This document shows, in pieces, positions 1 through 7,259 of a stretch of DNA of 25,482 bases. The translations under genes were made by a program, and so were the position numbers. The stretch is taken from NCBI GenBank assembly GCA_964395765.1, contig CAYNCU010000026.1, positions 1-25,482 of the forward strand, given 5' to 3'. Positions within the stretch are counted from its first letter, which is position 1; each line of letters starts with the position of its first letter. Source of the DNA: DATDPY01 sp964395765. Its GTDB lineage: Bacteria > Bacteroidota > Bacteroidia > Cytophagales > Cyclobacteriaceae. The notes under the pieces are model-generated. The model was not told the origin of the DNA, searched no databases, and was given only the letters and a program-made list of their open reading frames with translations.

Positions 1-782
1 CACAATTGTATCCTGAACTTTGCATCGTAAGCCTGGGGATGAGCCTTTGATTCCGATTTTACGTTAAAATATTTTCCGGTCACTCCCTCCAGGCTTGCCG
101 CGCTTGCAAGGTAAACAACAGCTTCTGCTCCGGATTCCGGTTTTCCCATCGGCGTAATTCCTGCCAGCCGGACCATCTTGGTGTCGAGGTAGGTACCGGG
201 ATGCAGGCTGTTCACGGTAATTCTATCTTTTTTCAACAATTCCTCCAGTTCCATGGTAAACATGATCAGCGCCAGCTTGCTCCGGCAATAGGCTTCCGTT
301 CCATTAAATTTTTTTTCCGTCATTAAATCGTCCAACTCCACTTTGCTCTGACCGGCGGAGGCAACATTTACAATGCGGCAATCTTCTGCGGCTTTCAGCA
401 GGGGTAATAACAGATTGGTCAGCAGGAAGGGTGCAAGGTAATTGACGGCGAACCGGAGTTCATAACCGTCCTTACTGTACCGGTCGCCGGCAAATCCTAC
501 GCCGGCATTATTGATGAGAATATCAATCCGTGGATAAATATTTTTTATCTCGTTTGCCAGCTTCCGGACTTCATCTAATGAAGACAGATCCGCTGTCAAT
601 CCATCTATTTGGGGATTGCCGGTTTTTTCCTTAAGGGCAGCAACTATCTTACGCACTTTTTCTTTATTCCGCCCGTGCACCACCACTTGAGCTTTCATTT
701 CAGCAAATTTCAAAGCGGTTAAATATCCTATACCATCAGTGGAACCAGTAATCAGGATGATAAGGTCATAAAGTGGTCGCAT
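1..782 (-). CDS. Short-chain dehydrogenase/reductase (SDR), 3' end cut by window
   Basis: The reverse strand reads open from an ATG at 780-782 to the window edge, giving 260 residues. It begins with a Rossmann nucleotide-binding strand and TGSTDGIG at residues 12-19 (classical TGxxxGIG). NNAG follows at 91-94, and the catalytic YCRSK (YxxxK) lies at 165-169, with a conserved Ser in the preceding VASAG. SNPxT-like 'LHPGTYLDT' sits just beyond the active site. The layout matches retinol-dehydrogenase-like classical SDRs, cytosolic NAD(P)(H)-dependent oxidoreductases of alcohols or ketones. The family is usually 280-310 residues, so little is missing. Substrate cannot be told from sequence. It is transcribed away from the PadR gene and shares a 259-base intergenic region with it. 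No signal peptide is visible. Confidence 0.9.
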   Translation of the reverse strand, partial: MRPLYDLIILITGSTDGIGYLTALKFAEMKAQVVVHGRNKEKVRKIVAALKEKTGNPQIDGLTADLSSLDEVRKLANEIKNIYPRIDILINNAGVGFAGDRYSKDGYELRFAVNYLAPFLLTNLLLPLLKAAEDCRIVNVASAGQSKVELDDLMTEKKFNGTEAYCRSKLALIMFTMELEELLKKDRITVNSLHPGTYLDTKMVRLAGITPMGKPESGAEAVVYLASAASLEGVTGKYFNVKSESKAHPQAYDAKFRIQL

Positions 783-917
783 ATATACAATTTAAAGGCC
801 GTGTAAAAGATAATATTTATTTTAACCTCTTATGATTTAAAATGTTCGATCTTCTTTTTTTTTCTTAACCCTTTTTTATAAGCTCTCGCAGGAAATGAAA
901 ATAAAAGCCCTCAAATT

Positions 918-971
918 AACTACGGTAGTTCAGAAATGGAATTTAATCGTAGCTCAAAACCCGGCCGGTTT
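918..971. promoter_or_regulatory. Two dyad sequences upstream of the padR-type gene (candidate operators)
   Basis: The divergent intergenic region contains AACTAC-G-GTAGTT at 918-930 (perfect 6-base arms) and AAACC-N5-GGTTT at 957-971. PadR regulators are dimeric winged-helix proteins that usually bind dyads near their own promoter. The second dyad ends about 20 bases upstream of the -33 element. Assignment as PadR operators is inference from position only. Confidence 0.3.
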
Positions 972-991
972 ATAAAAAACAACAATTAAAT

Positions 992-1022
992 TTTGCAAAT
1001 AAGGATTCTGCATTTATATTTG
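992..1022 (+). promoter_or_regulatory. Bacteroidota-type promoter of the padR/permease operon
   Basis: TTTG at 992-995, a 19-base spacer, and TATATTTG at 1015-1022 match the Bacteroidota primary-sigma consensus (TTTG about -33, TAnnTTTG about -7) at every fixed base. Transcription should begin about seven bases past 1022. This puts the in-frame TTG at 1024 outside or at the very edge of the mRNA, and so favours the ATG at 1042 as the start of the next gene. Confidence 0.75.
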
Positions 1023-1041
1023 CTTGACAAAATATAAGGAA

Positions 1042-1374
1042 ATGAAAAAGGATTTTCTCGGTGAGTTCGAAGAATTGATCTTAACGCTCGTTTTATACCT
1101 GAAAGAAGATGCCTACGGGGCGGCTATCACCGATGAAATAATAAAACGGCTGCGCCGCGAAGTAAACCTGAGCGCAGTTCACGTAACGCTATATCGCCTG
1201 GAGGATAAAGGATTCATAAAATCTTCATTCGGCGGATCGACCAACGAAAGGGGCGGAAGACGCAAAAGAATTTATACCATCACCAATTCCGGTATGGCCA
1301 TCTTAAGGTCGATGAAAGAAACCAGGGTTGAGTTGTGGAAGCTCATTCCGCAATTAAAGATATCCGGTATATGA
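1042..1374 (+). CDS. PadR family transcriptional regulator
   Basis: A 110-residue winged-helix protein. The segment from about residue 5 to 85 carries the PadR pattern: an N-terminal helix (EELILTLVLYL), 'DAYGAAITDEI' in the helix-turn-helix, 'VHVTLYRLEDKGFI' as the recognition helix, and a basic wing with GGRRKRIYTIT. The ATG at 1042 is chosen because the promoter's -7 element ends at 1022, which disfavours the upstream TTG at 1024. The stop overlaps the ATG of the permease gene as ATGA (1371-1374), so the two are probably translationally coupled. PadR genes directly upstream of FtsX-type permeases with a prefix domain are a common pair in Bacteroidota; the regulator probably represses its own operon. 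The inducing signal is unknown. Confidence 0.9.
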   Translation: MKKDFLGEFEELILTLVLYLKEDAYGAAITDEIIKRLRREVNLSAVHVTLYRLEDKGFIKSSFGGSTNERGGRRKRIYTITNSGMAILRSMKETRVELWKLIPQLKISGI

Positions 1375-3813
1375 AACCCGAAAATTTCAATTTGCCGGAA
1401 TGGGTCTTTAATTTCCTGCGGATCATTTGCCCGGGATCCCTGCTGGAGGAAATCGAGGGTGACCTGATTCAAAAATTTCATAAGGATGCGGCGAGAATGG
1501 GTATTCAAAAGGCCCGGCAAAGATTTTTTTGGAATTCTATCCGCTATTTGCGTCCGGGAATAATTTTAAGGAACAGGTATTCATTCCTTTTGTTCAATCG
1601 CGGTATGTTCAGGAATTATTTCAGGATCTCCGTCAGAAACATTAAAACGAATCCCCTGTTTTCATTTATCAGTATTTTCAGTCTTTCCATTGGACTTGCA
1701 GCCGGGCTGGTCATTTATCTTTTTGTGAATTATGAAAAGAGTTTTGATTCATTTCTTCCCGCCAAAGCGAATATCTTTCGCGTTTATGAAGTCCCGAATT
1801 ATGCCGGAAGCAAGGGTAAGAATGTAGCGTTAACCATGGGCTGGCTTGGCCCGGCCCTGGCCGATGAATTTCCGGAAGTGACCGGATATACCAGGTACTG
1901 GAATCGAGGAAAGGAAGTTTTCACCAGGGATCAAAAACAATTTTTGGTCAACAATGTCATTGCCGTTGACAGCTCCTTCCTGGAAATCTTTAAGTTCAAN
2001 NNNNNNNNNNNNNNNNNNNNNNNNNNNNNNNNNNNNNNNNNNNNNNNNNNNNNNNNNNNNNNNNNNNNNNNNNNNNNNNNNNNNNNNNNNNNNNNNNNNA
2101 TCCGTAAAAAATCTTGAATCGGAACTTCCCGGTTTTATGATTAAACATACGGGCATTAAGAATTTTGAGAAAAGCACCACTCTTCACCTGCAATCATTGA
2201 AAGAGGTGCATTTGAGCTCTATGGATATTGACCACGATGAAAATAACTATGGAAAATTCAACGGCTTTTACTTAAACGTTTTCGAAATCGTCGGCTTTTT
2301 TATCCTGCTTATCGCCTGTATAAATTTCATGAACCTTACCGTGGCCCGGGCCTCCTCCCGATGGAAAGAAGTAGGTCTGAGAAAATCACTGGGTGCCCGA
2401 AAGGCACAACTACTGGGTCAATTTATTTTTGAATCGGTTTTCCTGGCTTCAATTGCCGTTTTCCTTGCACTTGCAGTTGATTGGGCTTTCTTACCGGTAA
2501 TCAATCAATGGACAGGGAAAAACCTGACCTGGTCGCCCCTGCTTACCCATCCTTTACGTTTTGGATGGATTTTTATGATTTCTTTATTACTCGGCTTATT
2601 ATCGGGAATTTACCCGTCATTTTACATGAGTTCGTTTAAACTGACCTCACTGATCAAGGGAAATTTCAAAACTCCGGTAAGATCAACAGTAAGAAATGCA
2701 ATGGTGATATTACAGTTCGGCCTGGCCATTGCCATGATCGAATGCACGCTGGTAGTCATCAAACAGATATCCTACATGGAAAATTCCAAAATGGGATTTA
2801 ACAAGGATAATATTGTTCTTCTGGATATGAACAGTGAAGTGAATAAAAAATATGAAACACTGAAAACCGAATGGCTCCGGAACAATTCCATTCTAGGGGT
2901 CACCGCTTCCAGTCAGCGTTTAGGAAATGATATTAATGCCTGGGGTTTTAAAATTAAAACGGATTCGGGCATTTACAATTTTTCGCCTTCCAATTTAAAT
3001 GTCGATTATGATTATTTAAAAGTGTATGGTATTTCACTGAATTCGGGAAGAGATTTTTCCCGGAATATCAGTTCTGATAAGGGAATGGCCTTTATCATTA
3101 ATGAAACCATGGCCCGCGATCTGGGATTGAAAGATCCGTTAGGCACACCGGCCGGCCAGGCCTGGTACAGCGATGATTCCCTGGGCACCATCATAGGGGT
3201 GGTTAAAGATTTTAATTACAATTCTTTTCATTTTAAAATAAATCCCATCGCCCTGGTTTGTCATCCCGAATGGGGCTTTCAGGAAATATCCATCAGGATA
3301 AGAGGAAAGGATATTCCGGGCGAACTGGCCTCCATAAAAAAGGTCTGGGATAAAAATATTTCCACATATCCGTTTACCTACACCTTTCTGGATGATCATT
3401 TCGACCGTTTATATAAATCCGATCAACAGATGAGTTTAGTCATTACCCTGGCGGCAATCCTGGCCACCATCATTTCTTCGATCGGGTTGTTTGGCCTGGT
3501 AACGATAAGTGTCAGAAGGAAAATCAAAGAAATCGGTATCCGAAAGGTGCTGGGTGCGACTTCCTTTCAGATCACTACCCTGTTAACGGCTAATTTTACC
3601 AGGATCATTCTGGTTTCATTTATTCTTGTCAGCCCGCTTGCCTATTATATAATGTCGGGCTGGCTGCAAAACTTTGCCTATCGTTTTGGCATGGGACTCT
3701 CCCTGTTTTTCCTGGGAGGGCTCATAGGATTGTTAATTGCCCTGATTACCATTCTTTACCGGATCCTTAAATCGGCAAATGAAAACCCGGTTAAATCCTT
3801 ACGGTACGAATAA
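1371..3813 (+). CDS. FtsX/MacB-type ABC transporter permease with N-terminal permease prefix domain (interrupted by N gap)
   Basis: The first 209 residues precede the N run. Residues 1-75 are a soluble 'permease prefix domain 2'-type segment (LPEWVFNFLRIICP, EEIEGDL). A first membrane helix at about 97-119 and the start of a MacB-like periplasmic domain follow. After the gap, 570 residues continue. They contain an FtsX core (IACINFMNLTVARASSRWKE, then VGLRKSLGARKAQL), a second periplasmic domain, and a second FtsX core (EIGIRKVLGATSFQ) ending NPVKSLRYE. The two parts are in different frames (the whole span is 814 codons plus one base), as expected if the 100 N is a placeholder. Aligned with the paralogue at 7260, about 107 residues are missing. 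Such permeases need a separate LolD/MacB-like ATPase, which is not in this window. The substrate is unknown. Confidence 0.88.
2000..2099. other. Assembly gap (100 N)
   Basis: One hundred N interrupt the permease gene. Comparison with the homologous stretch of the 7260-9686 permease suggests that about 320 bases are missing here, so 100 is most likely a conventional scaffold placeholder. The apparent frame change across it is not evidence of a frameshift. Confidence 0.95.
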
Positions 3814-4163
3814 ATCATTATCACCTGAAACAGGAAGTGTGAAACTGACCTAAGGCTCAGTAATTCATCATGAAATGGCTTCCTTTCCGGCAATATGGGT
3901 TAACCTGTTTTTTTTAAATTTATATTATGGCTATCCGTTTCGTCAGGAAATACCTGAATGAAATGTGAACACTTACCGGTAGATATTAAATTTTCATTTA
4001 AACGTAGTAAGTTCATCAATGTTTGAGTATCTTCCAGTACCAAAATTCAGAAACCAAAATCATTCATTCTTCATTTCGGGACTACAATTATAATCTTAAC
4101 CATAAGGTAATCAATAGACTGTCGCACTTATCCCTATAAACAAATTTTTAAACTTCAAATCCC
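3814..4163. other. Intergenic region without recognisable gene
   Basis: Between the first permease and the DUF6600-like gene there are 350 AT-rich bases. I found no convincing open frame, terminator hairpin with T-run, RNA gene, or TTTG/TAnnTTTG promoter pair. The promoter of the following gene may lie here in a form I cannot recognise. Confidence 0.5.
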
Positions 4164-5273
4164 ATGAGATTGATTTATAAGTTATCCATAATAATTACAG
4201 TAATTATTATTATTTCAACCGGCTTTAACCCGCCAACTTTTGCCCAGCAAGCCTATGTCAGCTACCAGGTATTCTACGATCAGCTAAGTCCCTACGGCCA
4301 ATGGGTCACTAATCCCGATTACGGTTATGTCTGGATCCCGAATACCGGACCTGACTTTATTCCCTATGAAAGCGCAGGTTACTGGGTACTCACCGATTAT
4401 GGCTGGACCTGGGTATCCAACTACAGCTGGGGATGGGCGGCTTTCCATTATGGCCGCTGGGGTTATGACAATTACTACGGCTGGTACTGGGTTCCCGGTA
4501 ATGAATGGGGCCCTGCCTGGGTGATCTGGCGAAGAGCTTATGATTATTACGGCTGGGCACCGATGCAACCCGGCATGACAGTAAGCATAAGTTTTGACAT
4601 GGATTATCGATATAACGAAGGCTATTGGGTATTTGTCAATGATCGTTATATTGACAGCAGGGATATCAATCGCTATTATGTCAACCGTTATGACCGCAGC
4701 AGGCTGATGATGGGCTCAACGGTAATTCAAAATACCTATATCGATAACCGACGCCATTATACCTATGTTAGCGGTCCCGGACGGGCGGATGTGCAGAGAG
4801 CTATCGGCAGGAGCGTAAATCCAGTCAGTGTGAGGGAAATTGACCGACCCGGACAACAATATGGAAATAACGGTTTGGAAATATACAGGCCTGATGTTAA
4901 CAACAATACCAATTATAACCAGGGCAGAAGATCCGAGCCATCAAGGGTATATAACCAGAATGATGTGAGGTCAAGCCGGGGCGGGAATGCACCGAATAAC
5001 GGGAACAGCAATCCATACCAGTATAATTATCTCCAGCCCAGACCCATACCTGCCAACCAGGAGAATAATAATAACAATATGCGGCAATCGCCCCGTTCAG
5101 GAAGGGATAATTCTTCAGGTGGTAATAATAACATTCAACGTGGAACCGGAAATTATCCCAACAGCAGATCAGGAAGTTCGCAACCGCAAACAACTCCTGC
5201 TTCCAATGACAGGAGAGGACAACCCGCAAACCCTAACAATCAGCCACAACCCAGGCAGAGAGACGGGCATTGA
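4164..5273 (+). CDS. Secreted DUF6600-like protein, Trp/Tyr/Gly-rich with Asn/Gln/Pro-rich tail
   Basis: A 369-residue exported protein. Residues 1-28 form a signal peptide (basic start, long Ile/Val core, cleavage near FAQQ). About 30-200 is the conserved domain. It is dense in aromatic residues, with repeated short units such as YGQWV, YGYVWIP, AGYWVLTDYGWTWV, YGRWGYDNYYGWYWVP and YYGWAP, the pattern of the DUF6600 / YxWxGxW-type family of unknown function. From about 235 to the end the protein is low complexity (Asn, Gln, Pro, Ser, Gly, Arg), probably disordered. No catalytic motif is visible. Location is likely periplasmic or cell surface. It lies 51 bases upstream of the DUF4038 lipoprotein and may be co-transcribed. 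No Shine-Dalgarno is seen, which is normal here. Confidence 0.8.
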   Translation: MRLIYKLSIIITVIIIISTGFNPPTFAQQAYVSYQVFYDQLSPYGQWVTNPDYGYVWIPNTGPDFIPYESAGYWVLTDYGWTWVSNYSWGWAAFHYGRWGYDNYYGWYWVPGNEWGPAWVIWRRAYDYYGWAPMQPGMTVSISFDMDYRYNEGYWVFVNDRYIDSRDINRYYVNRYDRSRLMMGSTVIQNTYIDNRRHYTYVSGPGRADVQRAIGRSVNPVSVREIDRPGQQYGNNGLEIYRPDVNNNTNYNQGRRSEPSRVYNQNDVRSSRGGNAPNNGNSNPYQYNYLQPRPIPANQENNNNNMRQSPRSGRDNSSGGNNNIQRGTGNYPNSRSGSSQPQTTPASNDRRGQPANPNNQPQPRQRDGH

Positions 5274-5324
5274 AAAGTTATATATGCAGAGGTGAAAAAT
5301 GGTAATTACAAGTATCATTTTTTA

Positions 5325-6833
5325 ATGAAAGTAAATATAAAAACACTTCTTCTTTCATTAATGGCAGTAAGTTTATTAATGATTAATATTTCCTGTCAAT
5401 ATCATACTCAGGGGAAAAATGAATCAATTTTAACGATTACCGTTGCTCCCGATTCCACAAGGCATTCGCTCTCCAGGCTTGTAGTCAACCCGTTACACCC
5501 ACGTCACTTTGCCGATACCCTGGGCCAACCCGTTTTTCTGATCGGGGATTCTCCTCAAAACCTTCCCCAGAAACTTACTATCGATGAAATGCACGCCTAC
5601 TTTTCCGACTGCCGAAGTAAAGGTATTAACCTTTGCTGGGTATGCATTGACGGCCAGCCAACGGCTTCACCCATAAAAGAGGCCCCTGTCGATCGTAAGG
5701 AAAATCCGGAATTTTTACCCGGCGGCACACCTGCGAACTGGGATCTCAGCCGGGTGAATCCTGCTTACTTTGCGGAAACCATCGATAGTGTGCTTAGCAT
5801 GGCCGAATATTATGGCATTTATATCAACCTGATGCCGATGAGCCAGTGCTACTGGTCGCCGGAAAATATCAAAGCCAACAGCCCTGAAAAATGTTTCAAT
5901 TATGGCGTTTTCCTGGGAAAGCGTTATAAAAATTACCGGAATATTCTCTGGCTTTTCGGCAACGATAACCTTGACTCATCCCGTCAGTGCCCCATTGCAC
6001 GTGGTATCCTCAGTACAGGCGATAAACACCTGATGTCGATCCACGTCTATAACCGTTCCGTCTGGGGTCCTGACCCAAAAGACCCGGCCCGCGGTGAATC
6101 GGGAAATTTTTTCAAACATGTGCCCCGTTCTACCATGACCTGGGTGACCTATAATAATCTTTATTCCGACATGACGGTTTTTAACCAGGCCCGGTTTATC
6201 TATTATGAATATAAGAAAAAAGATATCATGCCGATTATTATGTCGGAAGGACCCTATCAGAAATTATCTGCCTACAATTGGCAGGTCGCAACCAACATGG
6301 TTTCAAGAAGCCTGAATTTCCGTGTGGCGTTGGGGGGAGGTTTTGGCGGAGCCTATACTTACGGATGCGACTGGCTGCAAAGAGATACACAACCGTGGAA
6401 CAAATACCTCGACAGCGGGGCAAGAAAGGATATAAAATACTTCAGCGATCTCATCCGGAACCGTAAATGGTGGAACCTGGCGCCGGACTGGGACCGGAAA
6501 TTCCTTACAAAGACTTCTTTAGACAGCGGATCTTACATTGAAAATGATAACTATACCATTGCCGCATGGGATACGGCTTACGGAAAACTGGGAATAGTTT
6601 ATTGTACAACTTCACAAACCGTAAGCCTGGATCTTTCCAAAATGTCGGGAAAAATCACGGTGCGATGGTATGATCCGACATCCGGGAAGTATCAGGATGC
6701 AAAAGGATCTCCATTTCAAAATCAAGGCTTTCGTGATTTCACAACCCCCGACCGGCCGCATCATGAATTCAATACGGACGGGTCGGAAGAAACCTCGAAC
6801 GACTGGGTGCTGGTAGCCGACGTAAATCCTTAA
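5325..6833 (+). CDS. DUF4038 apiosidase-like glycoside hydrolase, lipoprotein
   Basis: From the ATG at 5325 the protein has 502 residues and starts with a lipoprotein signal whose lipobox ends at Cys24 (MINISC). A GTG at 5292 is in frame but adds 11 residues ahead of a complete signal, so it is not preferred. The body follows the DUF4038 (GH140 apiosidase-like) TIM-barrel pattern: 'HFADTLGQPVFLIGDSPQNL' opening, 'GINLCWVCIDGQP', then 'NILWLFGNDNL' with Asp214 and 'PIIMSEGPYQ' with Glu308 as candidate catalytic acids, and 'LGGGFGGAYTYG'. The last ~90 residues resemble the collagen-binding-like beta domain that often follows DUF4038 (VSLDLSKMSGKITVRWYDP). It would act at the outer membrane on a glycan. 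The true substrate is not known; related proteins often annotated as apiosidases are mostly uncharacterised. Confidence 0.82.
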   Translation: MKVNIKTLLLSLMAVSLLMINISCQYHTQGKNESILTITVAPDSTRHSLSRLVVNPLHPRHFADTLGQPVFLIGDSPQNLPQKLTIDEMHAYFSDCRSKGINLCWVCIDGQPTASPIKEAPVDRKENPEFLPGGTPANWDLSRVNPAYFAETIDSVLSMAEYYGIYINLMPMSQCYWSPENIKANSPEKCFNYGVFLGKRYKNYRNILWLFGNDNLDSSRQCPIARGILSTGDKHLMSIHVYNRSVWGPDPKDPARGESGNFFKHVPRSTMTWVTYNNLYSDMTVFNQARFIYYEYKKKDIMPIIMSEGPYQKLSAYNWQVATNMVSRSLNFRVALGGGFGGAYTYGCDWLQRDTQPWNKYLDSGARKDIKYFSDLIRNRKWWNLAPDWDRKFLTKTSLDSGSYIENDNYTIAAWDTAYGKLGIVYCTTSQTVSLDLSKMSGKITVRWYDPTSGKYQDAKGSPFQNQGFRDFTTPDRPHHEFNTDGSEETSNDWVLVADVNP

Positions 6834-7259
6834 TTTCCCTCCATGGAATTCGTATTCGTCGATATACAATCCTCGTTTTAGTGAGGCGGGAACGGGGACA
6901 TTGATGTGAATACCGTCAGCTTCAACCAGCCGGTTGAAACACCAATCTTTTGCAGATTTAACTCGCAATTACCGATCACCCTCTCTGTAACCTCATGCCA
7001 GGTTGCAAGGAACGGAATATCCATTCAACCCTTTCCGGGTTGCATTTCCTCTCCAGTCCGGGATACTACCGTTTTACTGTTATTTAAACTTTCCTGCAGC
7101 CAGGTTCTGCATAAAACCACCTTCCTGGCAAACAAAATTAATTTTGCATTGGAACTCAAAAAAAAAATTTAATTTATTGAAACTTTATCCTGCTAATGTT
7201 GATCTTACCCTAAAGGATTACAACAATCCCGCTTCGATTATTAAAAACAACAATATAAT
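6834..7259. other. Intergenic region with possible decayed reverse-strand coding remnant
   Basis: There are 426 bases with no intact gene. The reverse strand around 6845-7135 keeps protein-like segments in more than one frame: 'FLATWHEVTERVIGNCEL' upstream, then, after a frame change near 6925-6945, 'GIHINVPVPASLKRGLYIDE'. A stop interrupts near 7022. This suggests an eroded gene fragment that I cannot name. The 3' part (about 7140-7259) is AT-rich and presumably holds the promoter of the next permease, but no good consensus was found. Confidence 0.3.

Noticed and set aside
975..986. AAAAACAACAAT shared with 7243-7254 upstream of the second permease
   Set aside because: A short A-rich 12-mer in AT-rich leader sequence is likely by chance.
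1954..2117. Apparent frameshift in the first permease
   Set aside because: The frame change falls exactly across the run of N, whose length is arbitrary.
3824..3836. CCTG-AAA-CAGG-type short hairpin as terminator of the first permease
   Set aside because: Only four base pairs and no T-run follow, so no terminator can be claimed.
4284..4568. Overlapping open frames on both strands with repetitive composition
   Set aside because: They mirror the YGW-repeat coding sequence of the DUF6600-like gene; the real frame has the signal peptide and family pattern.
5292..5324. GTG start for the DUF4038 lipoprotein
   Set aside because: It would add 11 residues in front of a complete lipoprotein signal starting at the ATG at 5325.
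7143..7201. TTTG with later TAATTTAT or TAATGTTG as promoter of the second permease
   Set aside because: The spacings (23 bases, or no proper -33 box) are outside the usual 19-21, so the match is not convincing.
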